Source: Enchytraeus crypticus (Eukaryota > Annelida > Clitellata > Enchytraeida > Enchytraeidae). Taken from it: a stretch of DNA of 64,000 nucleotides. A model generated the notes under the pieces. That model saw nothing but the letters and a program-made list of their open reading frames with translations, ran no database searches and was not told where the DNA came from. The stretch spans positions 307,501-371,500 of the forward strand of contig CAJHZI010000885.1 in the NCBI GenBank assembly GCA_905160935.1. Direction: 5' to 3'. Positions 24,006-35,135 of the stretch are shown piece by piece. The translations under genes and the position numbers were made by a program. Each line of letters begins with the position of its first letter. Positions within the stretch are counted from its first letter, which is position 1.

Positions 24006-27000
24006 GCAGGAATTCAGGTATGTGCTGACTCCAGGTTCAGCCCATCACAGAGAGTGCCTTCAGGCTGTAGAACTGGTAAATTAGATAATTAGATAGAAAT
24101 TCATTTAAATTTCCCCGTATTGTGTCGGGGTTGCTTGAAGAATAGACCAACTGTGTAATATGCACGTGTTGTAGAAAGCGACTTAAAAACAAGATCCAAA
24201 CCAACATTAGAAAGGGCATTCAGTTGGTTAAGCACCTAGGCTCCAGAAATTGCTACAAAAACTGAAATGAATGGATAAACCTGACCCTGGTTAAACTAGG
24301 ATTTAAGGGAAGATGATGATGATGATATTAATTCAATTAAATGACTCACACAATATACAATACAGGCACGGATTTACCTTCCATAGGGTCCCTGAAGTTC
24401 CCAGTAGAGAGGAAGTCCATCGTGGAGTTATCAACCGGTGGATCAAGCAGACAGTCAGGGTTAGAACCTCCAACAGCTGCCGATGGGAATAAGCGCGAAC
24501 CAAGCTGTTCAAATGGTCGAGATGTAACTTCTGAAATTCAAACAACCTAAAGGAGATAGAATTTTCTAGATATCTAAATTCTATATTATAAATAAGTAAC
24601 ATCTTGTAACATCTTGCACGTCCCTGACAATCTGGCCAATCACAAAACTGGCAGCATGGATAACTGACTAAGCTATCTATAACTTTTCAGATGTGTGATA
24701 TTAGAAGTGCTAGATATTATCATAGAAGATCATTTTACTATGTGCTACGGCCTAAGCTAACCTTTACTATCAGGATTAGATTTCTGGGACGTGGTAGGTG
24801 ATTCAGTGTTTGCGTCTTCGTCGTAAATATCCAACGTGCCATGTCTCTTCAGCGACGATGTTCTTACATCTGGCACGTCCCTGACAACACCTAGCGTCAT
24901 GTCGGGGCCGTCTTGGGTGTCTAGCTGCAGGTGAAGTGACATTGAGTCCTCGTGTTGTTGTTGTTCACCAGCCTCATCTTGCGTGTCTAGTCGTAAATGT
25001 AGCGATTCGTCAGAGTCAGAGTCATTCATTTCTGACTCGCGCGCAACATTCGCTTTCTTCAAGTCAGAAGATGCGCTATTTTTAGAGCATACTAAATTTT
25101 TCTTTTCACCCTTAGAACCATTCGCATTAGTTTTGCCACAGTTTTTCTTGGTTTTTAGTTTTAGAATCTTGTTTTTCTTGCTGCGTTTCTCTGAAGCCGC
25201 TTCAGCGTCAGAGTCGTCGCCAGCGACTGATTCGAGCTCATCGGCAGAAATTATTTCTTCTTCTTCTTCTTCAGCCTCATCGTCAGCAAATGGGTTTTTC
25301 TGGAAATACACAATCATCAAACATAAAATAAAATTATTAAATATAAATTAAGATAAAATTATTAAATATAAATTAAGATAAAATTATTAAATATAAATTA
25401 AGATAAAATTATTGAATATAAATTAAGATAAAATTATTGAATATAAATTAAGATTTTAAGCAGATTGATGTACAGAACTACTATTTAAATTACAAATAAA
25501 ATAACTTATAAAATAGAAATGAAAAAATTCTAAGGAAATATTTATGAAACTAGTTGTGAAATTCCATAGCTAGGATTGGAGAGCGCCTTTGATCCGGACT
25601 TTAAAAAAACTCATAAAAAATAATACATCGATGTTAAGAGTTTTGCAGCAAATTATAACAAACGATTCAACTACAATTTTAAAGGATTAAGCCTATCTCT
25701 CTCTCTCTCTCTCTTAGTGCACTGCCTACTGGCAGATCTATGGTATATAACATGGTATATCACAGGACAGTGTATCATAATTACAGGATTAGCATGGACC
25801 AATATGTCCCAGAGACTATAGAGACAGTTCCGTACATTGCAGATGTACTACGGGTATAAACTATGTGTGAATTAAATTCCTATTAATACTAAATACTCAA
25901 ATTATTGTGAATATTATTAGGTATTGACTAAATCTTTACTTCACCAGCAGACATTGATTAAATGTTACCTTCACTCTCTGATGCCACAGTTGCCGCTGCC
26001 ATCGAACAATTTTTAATATATAAATAGAAAACAATGGCAACACTGTACCTCCTTATCATCCTCATCTAAAAAATCATCCTCGTTATCTTCTTGCATTTCT
26101 TCTTCAGCGTCGTAATCATCATCATCCTCGCTGTTTTCATCGCTGTCGTCATTCTCACTGTCATCAGTAAGCTCCGCCTCTTCTTCCTCCTCTTCTAGTC
26201 GCAGGCCTTCGGAGGCCACACCCCCTTCCTCTTCGTTGTTCAGAGCAAACATCTCGTAGCGTTTCTGCAAGGCTTGTTCTCGCTTGATCTTCATTCTTTG
26301 TCGCAGCTCCTGTCGAAGGTGATTAAGTTTTGCTCCTGCGAAAAAATAACACAGCATTGGAACGAGTCATTTCTTTTTTTAAACTATTATTTTCTTCATG
26401 TGACGATGGTGTCAGGCTTAGAATTATTTTAAAATACAGACAAATAAAGCTTATGTACTGTATAAAGAATATATTGTTCACTAATGTTTATTAATTGATC
26501 ATTTAATTGATTGATTGATTGATATACTGATTAATTGAAAGTTTGATCAGTTTATGGATTTCCTGATTGATTGATTGACATAGAGCACAGAACCTGGTTT
26601 ATTGATTTACTGTTTAGGTATTACTTTTACGTGGCTGGAGCCAGTAGCAAAGTCGGTAAGAAACTCGATAGCGGATCAGTTGATGCGGGTTCAAATCCTG
26701 GGCTCGCCCGTCACTGACATTGCTTTCGAGTGAGGAAACTGACGTTAACCTTAGCCTTACTGACTGATTGATTTATATAGATCACAGAACCTGGTTTATT
26801 GATTTACTGCTGACTGATTGATTTATATAGATCACAGAACCTGGTTTATTGATTTACTGCTGACTGATTGATTGATTGATATACAGCACACAACCTTGTT
26901 TATTGATTTACTGACTGATTGATTGATATAGATCACAGAACCTGGTTTATTGATTTACTGATTAATTGTTTGATATAGAACCTTGTTTATTGATTTACTG

Positions 27001-30000
27001 ACTGATTGATTGATATAGAACCTTGTTTATTGATTTACTGACTGATTGATTGATATAGATCACAGAACCTGATTTATTGATTTACTGATTAATTGTTTGA
27101 TATAGAACCTGGTTTATTGAGTTTAGGATCGCTGTCTTCTGCTTCCTCCAGCAGATACGACAGTTTCTCCACTCTCAATTCCTCTCTCTCTCCATCGATC
27201 TTCTCCTTCATAACAGTGCTGGAGAACATCATGGATATAAAATTAATTAATTAGAAACAGAGACTCGATCACTAGGTAATGTCTCCATGAATCATATTAT
27301 ATGCCTATTTACCACTCTATTAATACGTTCAAATGTTCATTGTGTATCAGCGTATGTACTTGTGTATGTTTATTATTATTATAAGTGTATGTTTATTATT
27401 ATTATTATTATTATAAGTGTATGTTTTTTTTATTATTACAAGTGCATGTTTATTATTATTATAAGTGTATGTTTATTATTTTTATAAGTGTATGTTTATT
27501 ATTATTAATAAATATACACTTACTTATTATTATTATAAGTGTATGTTTATTATTATTATAAGTGTATGTTTATTACCAATAATAAATGTATATTTATTAT
27601 TCAAGTATGTTTATTACCAATAATAAATGTATGTTTATTATAATTATTAGTGTATGTTTATCATCAATAGTAAATGTTGTTTATTATTAGTGTACGTTTA
27701 TTATCAATGATAAGTGTATGTTTATTATTAGTGTATGTTTACTATCAATGATAAGTGTATGTTTATTATTAGTGTATGTTTACTATCAGTGATAAGTGTA
27801 TGTTACCATTTGATGGTAATGAACAGTAGGCTGGTGCTTCGTTGTATTCATAACATTCTTTGCATTTGTTTACCTTCAACAACGGCACATTTAGAGTGCC
27901 AGCAATACTCACAACAACATCAAACACTGATAAGCCAAAACCAATCCCACATAAACAATAAGTATAATACAGCATTAATTAACATATAAATAAATGAACA
28001 GAAGATCAATAAAATACTAAAAAATACAACCTTCACAATACCTACTACTTTATCCTTTAAGCTCATAGTTTAACATCTAAACAACGCACATATTAAAAAT
28101 TTTCAATAAATAAAATAATATAGTTATTTATTTAGTTTTAATTATATTTCACATCTTCGTCATGTCTTTGTCAGTCATTTGCGGTATATAGTTGTTAAAA
28201 AAATCGATGTCAATAGTGTCATAATATCTCAGTCACTATAATTATTACCTGATTTCTACATGACGTGACTTGGGCGTAGCTTTGACCACAGAATGCTTGA
28301 TCAGCCTCTCCATGAGAACACGAACGCCTGGGTTCAATTCCGCACAGGGCTTCTCATCGTCCTCATCCAGATCTATTAATTCATCTCGCGTGCAAGAAAG
28401 CCGTGGAGCGGCTACAGCCAGCCGGCATAGAGCTATCTTTGGAGTTAACCCCGAGTTATCCTGACTGTTTTGAGCAGAACCAATTTTATTTGATTCCACA
28501 GATGTCACTAGCTTATTGCGATTAACATTTGAACTACTGAGACTTTCATTAAACTCTATACGAGGTCTTGCAACAGCAGAATCTAAGTCTGTAATTAAGT
28601 GAGACTCAGGTGGTTTTCCGTCAGAATCTATTAAATCTATATCCCTGTTAGTTAAATTCTGTTTATGCGCTGCGCTACATTTATCAGCAGTCAATACTTT
28701 AGGATCGTCTGTCATCACCTCATCATCAACAAAGAGCTTCTTTACAACGTTACCATTAGCTTTCGAAATATTGGCAACATCGCAGGGATCGTAAGCTACC
28801 GATACTTCTGTAGACGGAGCTCCTAAGACAGGCAGCGTCTGCGCTGAGATACGTAAGTTATCTACAGCGAGAGCTTCCGCAGCCAAACCCAAACCGCCAC
28901 ACGCTGAATTCCCTTTTTCATTTACGACTTCAGCGCACAGCACGTCCATTGAGCCGTAACTTAACTCGTGCGGCTGTAATCTTCTAAACGGAGACGGAAC
29001 GTCACCGACAAACTTTTCATCCGAAGATGCGAGAAGAGCTTTGGAACATTTCAAAGTCTCTGCCACCTCTTCCTCGTCCCCTTCCTCTTCTATAACTAAA
29101 TCCGGCAGTCCAAACTCTCCGTCGTCTAACTTCTCGGAGTTAGAAATAGTATTTTTTTCAATATTTAGAATTTTGTCAGGAGACTTAATTTCCAACGACA
29201 TATGGGAACCTTCACAAGACTGCACCACTGAATTTTGATGGATATCAGAGACGATATTTTTCGTAGAGATCTGCATTTCCTCGGTTAGTAAATTCTCCAG
29301 CGTAATCCGTTCTCCACCCGCCGGCAAATCTTTGACTGCCACTGGATTCTGTTTCGACGATTTCTTCTCGATTCTCTCTGCAAATGAACTGGTTTCGATC
29401 TTTTTCTTGCTCTTTGACAGAAATGAGGAGGATTCAGATTCTGCGCAAGAAGAGATCTGAGAAACATTTAACGGGGTGAGCGAAGAGATTAGTGCAGGGG
29501 ATTGACGCCACAGAGGTTTGGTGGCCATCTTGATTCCTGGAGTAGTACGCGAAACAACGAGCTGCTGCTGCTTCTGTTGCGTGCGAGCCAAGAACTGAGC
29601 AAGATCTACCTTAGGAGGCTCGTAGTAGGGTATCGATACATGAGAGTCTAGAGAACAACAACAACAACAAGATCTTAGCTAGTTCATTGTATGGTATCGA
29701 TATGTGAGAGTATAGAGAACAACAACAACAACAACAAGATCTTAGATAGTTAATTGTAGGGTATTGATAGGTGAGAGTCTAGATAACAACAACAACAACA
29801 AGGTCTTAGCTAGTTCATTGTAGGGTATCGATACGTGAGAGTCTAGAGAACAACAAGATCTTAGCTAGTTCATTGTATGGTATCGATATGTGAGAGTATA
29901 GAGAACAACAACAACAAGATCTTAGCTAGTTAATTGTAGGGTATTGATAGGTGAGAGTCTAGATAACAACAACAACAAGGTTTTAGCTAGTTCATTGTAG

Positions 30001-31440
30001 GGTATCGATACGTGAGAGTCTAGAGAACAACAACAACAACAAGATCTTAGCTAGTTCATAGCAGGGTATCGATATGTGAGAGTATAGAGAACAACAACAA
30101 CACAGTCTTAACTAGTTCATTGCAGGGTATTGATAGGTGAGAGTCTAGATAACAATAACAACAACAAGGTCTTAGCTAGTTCATTGTAGGGTATCGATAC
30201 TTGAGAGTCTAGAGAACAACAACAACAAGATCTTAGCTAGTTCATAGCAGGGTATCGATATGTGAGAGTATAGAGAACAACAACAACAACAACACGGTCT
30301 TAACTAGTTCATTGCAGGGTATCAATTAGCAGAGAAGAAATTCTACAGAAACCGAAGCACACACACACACAAGCATGCACACACACCTCTAACCAGCCTC
30401 TGCGTTTCACTGTGTAGATCAGTGAGGTCGGATACTGCAGAAGATTTAACAGATCTCGCCCGGCCACCAGATGCCGAAGGTTTCTTAGCCGCCCCCTTAA
30501 TAGATACATAAATGACTCAAATGTTCATCAAGGTAATTATTACTTAATTAAATTCAGTACAAAACTATACACAGAGAAATATGGCAGAGTAACAAAATAC
30601 AACTAACACAAAAAAGTATTAAAATTTAGACACTAAAACTCAATATTACAGTGCAAAACATTCAAAGTATTCTAACCTAGCAAAGTCCAATAAAAGACTT
30701 ACATCCTGAATAAAAGCCCTGGGGCTTTTATTCAGTCAGATCTGAAAAACTTAAACTAATCTACATCAAGAGAAAAAACTTACATTAATCTACATTAATC
30801 TACATAAACTAAACTAATCTACATCAAGAGGCAGCATAATTTCAGACAAAGGCAAGATAACCACACATCTGAATCCTTTCTAACTAACGTATGAAGATAA
30901 ATATAAAAGAAACAAATTATGTGATAAATTAAACATATGAGCAAGTAAATGAACCTATTTAAAAGCCGAGATAAAAAGAAATATATTAATGTAATTAATT
31001 TAACAATGAATAACTGGGTGATTTAATGTGACCCAGGATATTGGTGTTCCTATATCATATTACAGGGGCACCAGGGATCTTAGGGTGTCGCTAATCTATG
31101 CACTAAGAGCTCAGGCATGATCTAATGTATGATCACATCACATAATATAAAGTCTTAGTGCAAAACTGGGTGTATTACAATATAATAATATAGTACAATA
31201 CAATACAGTAGGAAATTTCGTGTCCTAGTTGTATTGCAGCATAAAATACAATATATCAGAATGTATAATAGCATATATATCTTGCCTGACTATTTTTTTT
31301 GATCACCGGACCGGCACCGATCTTTTTCTTTCTCTTCAGCACATGTTTTTCAGATCTTTTGGGTAGAATCAGTTTGTGGTGACATGTGATGTGAGGACGA
31401 CCCTGACATCATCCTTGTATGAGGAAACGGACGTTAAACC

Positions 31441-31473
<33 letters not shown>

Positions 31474-34104
31474 GCACACAACATCGTTATTTCTAAATAA
31501 GAATATAAAGAACTGAATTTATCTTACATTATCGCACAACCCATATATATTATCACACAAGAAATTTGTCCAGTAGATCTTAAAGCATAAAATCTCTTAA
31601 AGAAATGTACTAGAAAAACGTAGAACATAAGGGTAAACAATTTTCAACGTATAAACAAATCAATCCCTCTCTTAGAGATTGATTTGTTTCTCTATGGTAT
31701 ATAATGCCTCCACTCTATCTTCCGTTAGACAAATCAATAAATATAAATATTACATATCTAATAACATATAAAATGATCGGTGTAAGAAATCACTAAAATT
31801 TATCATTAATAGAAAATTAATTAGAAATTAATTAATACAATTATAATAATTAACAATATTTATCCAAGAAGGAAACACGACAAACCTTGGCCAGTCGTCT
31901 CTTTAGAGCCGCACTCATTTGTGATCTATCGACATCATTATCTTCGCTGCCGTCGCGACCATTCTCATCATCGGAGCTACTGCTGGAGCTACTGGCACTA
32001 CCAGTGTCAACAGCGTGCTCATTAGAGTTACATGCACTACCAACTCTCTCACTGTGATTGCTCCGAGGCACAGATTTCGTTCCAACAAGCTTTCCCAACT
32101 TATTATCTAAACATCATAGAATTTTTACATATATATTGACTTATGTAAACAACAACTACAATTAGAACACTACTGACATCAATGACAACTTGGAGCACTA
32201 CAGAACCAAAACCCAGCCGACGAGCAAAAACCCAAAATGTCAAAAAGTGGTGCAAAAATTAAAATGTCTGTCTGAGGGGAAAAATATTTGGGCATGCGTT
32301 ATCATACATCATTAAAGCTGCCATAATATTGTTAGGAATCGCATATGGTGCACTGCAGTATTTCATATTCCTTTCATGCTATCTACAAAGAAATAGAGTA
32401 ATCCACGCAGCTGACAATTTCATAAAATGCAAAATAACTAAATAACTAACAAGGATTGTGTCCTGCCACTGCAAATGGTGTAATGCTATTACAGCTTAAA
32501 GCTTTCGTATTACAACTAATTAAAGCACACGTATTAGAAGCTTTCTGCTGCATCTGTTCTAAAATTACCATTTGCTAAAAGAAAAAAATATTTAAAAAGA
32601 AAAGTGCAAGATATCATCGAAGATGTTAAAAACAAATGACAGCATCAATACCTGAGTCACTATTGTCACTGTCTGAATTCATCTCTGCGTCAAATACATC
32701 CCTGTTCATCCTTGACTCCATAGGCTGAAATGTTTATTCATTGTAAAATATCCAATTATAGCCACAAATTATTTAAATAATAATTTGCATTAATTGAATA
32801 TAATTAATTGTAATCATTTGATTACACAAAATGTAAATAAATAAATTTATATATAAAAATGACAGAAATGTACAGATTGTAGAGGATGATTGTGAAGTGC
32901 ATTGCAACATCACAAGTTTGATTATCAGGTAAACTAATAATAGTTTCAGTCACGCTAGTTCGGAAGTGAAAATTAAAATTAAACTTTTTGCAAAGTCATA
33001 CCTTGGACGGTGAAGCAGCCTGAGCAGGAACTTGTAACGAATCTACAAATAAAGAAATAATAAATAGCACAACGTAAGTAAATTAACTAAATCAATACTA
33101 GAACAGATACTTCCAAATGTCTCTATAAAAATAGTATATACTTTAAAACTAACACATAATAAAGTCATTAAAAGCTACTAAAAAATTCACCAGATTTAAT
33201 TCTATTTACTTATTCAAACAACTATTCTAAAAACTAAGCATTTTACAAGAGAAGAAGCATCACTTCACACCTCTGTTCTCTTTATTTGAGGCTCCATGTA
33301 ATTCCTCCCCCTCCATTTCCACATCTTCTTGTAAATCCTGCACATGAGGTGGATTAGTCGTATCAGCACAGTGTTCATCTTCGTCACTCGACGCGCATCG
33401 AGCCAGTCTCCTGCGTCGAGCAGTGTGCATCAACTCACCATCGTTATCAGAGAAAAGAACACTGGCGTCCTCATTATGAGTCAAGACATGAAGGGCAGCG
33501 CGACCATTCAGTCTTGATATATCAGCAGTGTTACCGTGATCTTCAGTCTCTCCATCTGAGTCTTCAACAAAACGACTGAGTGCAGTTTTCTGTTACAGAA
33601 CAATGCAGTAAAATATTTGTACAACTTTCAAAACTAGCTATATCTACCCTGCTTGACACTAACTCCAAGAATTTTTTTCATAGTTGCCTAAAATACAAAT
33701 TAATGAGAAATCTAGTAATGATATACTAAATTAACAATAATAGTAAATAAATTAAAAATTTATCAATGATAAAAAAAATGGTAACCTTTCTTCTGACAAT
33801 CACAACAAGATCTTCATCATCATCATCTGAAATAATAAAATATTTTTTATACAAAAAATCATTAACCACAATAAACCTACTTTTTACAAAGAACTCTATA
33901 GAAACAAATGAAAATTGGTTATATAATAAATAACAGCAAACCAGTCTGACCAACTTAATCACAGTACTACCAGTCTGACCAACTTAATCACAGTACTATT
34001 AAGCATTCAATAGCAGCTTGTTTTAAATTTATATAGTACACTAAAAGAAAATTAACCGCAATAAAACAACAACCAAACAATTACCTACCTTCGATATTAG
34101 ACAT
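14990..34104 (-). CDS. CLSPN: Claspin, replication-checkpoint adaptor (25 exons)
   Basis: Known role: nuclear fork-associated adaptor that, once phosphorylated, lets ATR activate Chk1. Exons joined in frame by GT-AG, high to low: 34104-34089, 33826-33786, 33589-33271, 33042-33002, 32724-32652, 32106-31886, 30495-30387, 29647-28249, 27218-27109, 26335-26049, 25299-24762, 24530-24378, 23618-23350 (or -23386), 22431-22247, 21585-21413, 20878-20617, 20394-20265, 19396-19284, 19015-18968, 18408-18283, 17397-17276, 16691-16567, 16302-16233, 15523-15402, 15235-14990; 1765 residues against about 1340 in vertebrates. Evidence: LHSETQRLVR; coiled basic KLNHLRQELRQRMK plus a long Glu/Asp tract; SFDLIGSLIP; two Chk1-binding motifs, DELLGLCSGNF and DELLALCSGQF (residues about 1299-1353); FVEEEAELSG; the signature DKREIRLLQEHYLPDGDLHA then GRMRRFRWSNI; C-terminal SRNFLF. 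Some donors are weak (GTTATT after exon 19, GTTAGA after exon 15). Four junctions are embedded in tandem arrays (see findings). Confidence 0.93.
15575..15790 (+). mobile_element. family D element with RTE-like ORF2 C-terminus
   Basis: Plus-strand translation near 15612-15680 gives LERGRP-stop-LMWDAIIKKDMKNRAL, resembling the C-terminal end of RTE-type LINE ORF2 proteins. It is followed by the family-D 3' end 'CCGACCCTGGTTAAAATGGG' and a GATGATGATG tail. It lies in the last-but-one Claspin intron region, opposite to the gene. Confidence 0.65.
16020..16098 (+). mobile_element. SINE-type tail fragment (family B)
   Basis: 'GATGTTAAACCTTTCATTATTATT' resembles the family-B 3' end with its TTA-rich tail. 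The head is not recognisable. Confidence 0.5.
16830..17150 (-). mobile_element. two family D copies in tandem
   Basis: Two minus-strand copies of the family-D end (about 16830-17033 and 17038-17150). Both have GAATCCCAGTTTAAC-type ends abutting ATC repeats, and the first includes 'GCAATTTCTGGAGCCTACGC'. Confidence 0.8.
17276..17860 (-). repeat. exon-edge tandem array at Claspin exon 21 acceptor
   Basis: The genuine exon 21 (17397-17276) is the last of five copies of its own first ~77 coding bases, each preceded by (TTGA)n and CAG. Extra copies lie at about 17421-17508, 17540-17625, 17644-17735 and 17755-17845. All retain the acceptor and most of the KSLIDADKREI(R/W)LLQEH coding. The copy at 17644 has a 2-base insertion. 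Two sequence types occur: the exon and the second copy carry the CGA codon, the others TGG. Confidence 0.93.
18409..18650 (-). repeat. 52-bp tandem array abutting Claspin exon 20 acceptor
   Basis: About four copies of a ~52-bp unit (CTAAACACAACAACACATAG, then CAGCACTTAAACATCCGTGC). On the minus strand each unit contains TTTAG and then a GTTTAAGTG segment that mirrors the exon 20 start (GAGTTTAAGTG), so the array appears to include the junction. Confidence 0.85.
19480..19660 (+). mobile_element. SINE family E (tRNA-derived)
   Basis: Box-B-like 'GGATTCGAATCAC', then the body shared with the minus-strand element at 13.1 kb. It lies in Claspin intron 17, antisense to the gene. Confidence 0.8.
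19661..20264. other. Claspin intron 17 remainder
   Basis: Unique-looking AT-rich intron DNA with a C-run near 19853. No further feature seen. Confidence 0.5.
21073..21116. repeat. 13-bp-arm hairpin in Claspin intron 15
   Basis: Arms 21073-21085 and 21104-21116 are exact reverse complements. An inner CCATT/AATGG pair extends the stem. Confidence 0.85.
22050..22110 (-). mobile_element. family D 3' end
   Basis: ATC repeats followed by 'TTAAATCCCAGTTCAACTAG', the reverse complement of the family-D terminus. Flanking DNA is TAATAATATA-rich. Confidence 0.75.
22440..22570. repeat. 10-20 bp tandem repeat (GAAATCAGTG) beside Claspin exon 14
   Basis: Repeated AAATCAGTG/AAATCAGGG units. On the transcribed strand they expand the pyrimidine-rich CTGATTTCAC tract immediately upstream of the exon 14 acceptor. 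Confidence 0.85.
22620..22730 (+). mobile_element. family D copy
   Basis: 'AAAGGGCATTCCGTTG', 'GCTCCAGAAGTTGCTAC' and 'AAACTGGGATTCAAGGG' plus a GATGATGATG tail define a short copy with an internal deletion. Confidence 0.8.
22737..22893. repeat. 15-bp minisatellite (AGCTAAGTAGCAGGT)
   Basis: Ten or eleven near-identical units differing only at one C/T site. The 15-bp period keeps frames open, which explains the CLAT/LLSYL repeats in translation. Confidence 0.97.
23122..23300 (-). mobile_element. dispersed repeat family C
   Basis: Best-preserved copy of the family. It includes the head side 'CAGTCCAAAGTAAAGGGAAT', which forms an inverted repeat with 'ATTCCTTTTACTTTGAACTG'. Confidence 0.85.
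23749..23796. repeat. perfect 19-bp-arm hairpin in Claspin intron 12
   Basis: Arms 23749-23767 and 23778-23796 are exact reverse complements with a 10-base loop. Confidence 0.9.
23955..24000. repeat. (TA)n microsatellite
   Basis: Pure TA tract of about 45 bases. Confidence 0.96.
24118..24330 (+). mobile_element. family D, long copy
   Basis: Starts near 'TGTGTCGGGGTTGCTTGAAG', contains 'GCACGTGTTGTAGAAAGCGA' and 'GAAAGGGCATTCAGTTGG', and ends 'GATTTAAGGGAAGATGATGA'. It closely resembles the 46.33 kb copy. Confidence 0.85.
25318..25455. repeat. 25-bp tandem repeat
   Basis: Five copies of AAAATTATTAAATATAAATTAAGAT-type units, directly upstream (on the transcribed strand) of Claspin exon 11. 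They do not include the exon. Confidence 0.93.
25694..25765. repeat. (TC)n plus dispersed GTGCACTGCCTACTGGCAG element
   Basis: A TC tract followed by 'TTAGTGCACTGCCTACTGGC' and 'CTATGGTATATAACATGG'. The same segment recurs at 63010-63060 and partly at 31690-31720, so it is a short dispersed repeat. Confidence 0.7.
26505..27120 (-). repeat. exon-edge tandem array at Claspin exon 9 donor
   Basis: On the minus strand the exon 9 end TCAATAAACCAG|GTTCT is the first of about ten units of 40-48 bp, each with TCAATAAA(C/T)CAG|GTTCT followed by TGATC and (AATC)n. The donor GT is retained in every intact copy. A family-A SINE (26633-26760) has split the array. Confidence 0.93.
26633..26760 (+). mobile_element. 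SINE family A inside the exon 9 array
   Basis: A complete copy with head 'GGCTGGAGCCAGTAGCAAAG' and box B 'GGGTTCAAATCC'. Array units lie on both sides, so it inserted after the array had formed. Confidence 0.9.
27360..27810. repeat. AAGTGTATGTTTATTATTATT tandem repeat
   Basis: About 20 imperfect 20-28 bp units in the intron between Claspin exons 8 and 9. It does not reach either exon. Confidence 0.93.
27811..28248. other. Claspin intron 8 remainder
   Basis: AT-rich intron DNA up to the exon 8 donor (GTAATA on the minus strand). No further feature seen. Confidence 0.5.
29617..30345 (-). repeat. exon-edge tandem array with higher-order structure at Claspin exon 8 acceptor
   Basis: On the minus strand the exon 8 start CTCTAG|ACTCTCATGTATCGAT is the last of about twelve units of 55-66 bp. 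Each carries a TTG-repeat, CTCTAG and then the exon-like ACTCTCACGTATCGATACCC. Three variants (GATACGTGAGAGTCTAG, GATATGTGAGAGTATAG, GATAGGTGAGAGTCTAGAT in plus-strand reading) recur in strict a-b-c order about four times, giving a higher-order period of roughly 185 bp. Confidence 0.94.
30706..30735. repeat. 14-bp-arm hairpin, 2-base loop
   Basis: CTGAATAAAAGCCC (30706-30719) and its exact reverse complement (30722-30735), in Claspin intron 6. Confidence 0.9.
30736..31290. other. Claspin intron 6, middle part
   Basis: AT-rich intron DNA with direct repeats of 'CTAATCTACAT'. No gene or known family. Confidence 0.5.
31291..31472 (+). mobile_element. SINE family B with (TTA)n tail
   Basis: Head 'TTTGATCACCGGACCGGC', pyrimidine-rich body, then 'TGACATCATCCTTGTATGAG', 'GAAACGGACGTTAAACC' and TTATTATTATT. 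It matches the 54.64 kb copy along its length. Confidence 0.82.
31653..31689. repeat. 13-bp-arm hairpin
   Basis: AAACAAATCAATC (31653-31665) pairs with GATTGATTTGTTT (31677-31689). Confidence 0.85.
32143..32265 (-). mobile_element. dispersed repeat family C, diverged
   Basis: Matches 'ACATCAATGACAACTTGGAG' and 'AACCCAGCCGACGAGCAAAA' to the family, with more substitutions than other copies. Confidence 0.75.
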
Positions 34105-34654
34105 CCTAAGTCAATACCTCAGCACGGTCGTTTCAGATTGACTTACAAGTGATAAAAAAAATACAGAATGTCATAAAGATTAATTTAATCCTCTTTTTAA
34201 TTCGAAATTTAACCAAAACTAATGAGAGCTTTAAAATTTTACAGCAATTACAAAAGTTATATTTATCTAAGTGTATCATTAATAGCCCAACTATTATTTC
34301 AACGTCACACAACAAATTTCGCGAAGCCTAAAGGGATTTAAAAGAAGTTTTTCATTGTTTTCATTTCTAATGTTTACAAATTATTGCGCGCAACGAAAGG
34401 AACTGCATCTAAAAGTGAGTATTAATTTATATTTTAACGCAAGACATATTATTCAATAAGTTTTTAATTTGAAAGCGATAAAATGTACTTCAATTAGCAT
34501 AATTTCAAAATATCATTCCAAATTTGTCTTACAGAATACATACAATTAACAAAATTATATTCACTTTATTTCCGAATCGATTAATTCAAAATTTAAGCTT
34601 ACATGACAAATGATATGACATATCTTGGGTACCAAAGACATGCTGGGTACTTTT

Positions 34655-34815
34655 ACTTTAATAGTAACAATAATAACAACAACAATTAGAGTGTTAAAGT
34701 CGTCAATGACAACATCGAATTCTATTGAGACAAAATCAAGCCGGCGAGTAAATAGAAGGTCCAAAAACGGTACAAATTCCAAAATCCAGAAACTTCGTCC
34801 AAAGTCAGTCCAAGA
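34655..34815 (-). mobile_element. dispersed repeat family C, intergenic
   Basis: A full-length-looking copy between Claspin and DIPK2, in inverted orientation to the next copy 170 bases away. Confidence 0.85.
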
Positions 34816-34977
34816 GAGTTTTTGAAACTTCTTGTAAATTTTCCATTAGTTGTTTTATTCGAAATATTTATTAATGTATCAGAAACATATTTTCACTAGT
34901 TAAAAGTTTTGAAACGCTTATTTAGTTTGGTTGAATACGGATAGTTTGGACTATATGTATATTGCGCCTAAACCACC

Positions 34978-35135
34978 TTTCCTTAATTCCATTTACTTTG
35001 GACTGATTTTCTAGATTTTGGAATTTGCACTGTTTTTGGCCATTCTTTTAGCTGCTGGCTTGATTTTGTCTCAATAGTGCTCGATGTTGTCATTGATGAC
35101 TGTAGCACTCTAATAATCTAATTGTGGTTATTATT
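34978..35135 (+). mobile_element. dispersed repeat family C, intergenic
   Basis: 'TTTACTTTGGACTGATTTTC' through 'GACTGTAGCACTCTAATAAT'. It forms an inverted pair with 34655-34815. Confidence 0.85.
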
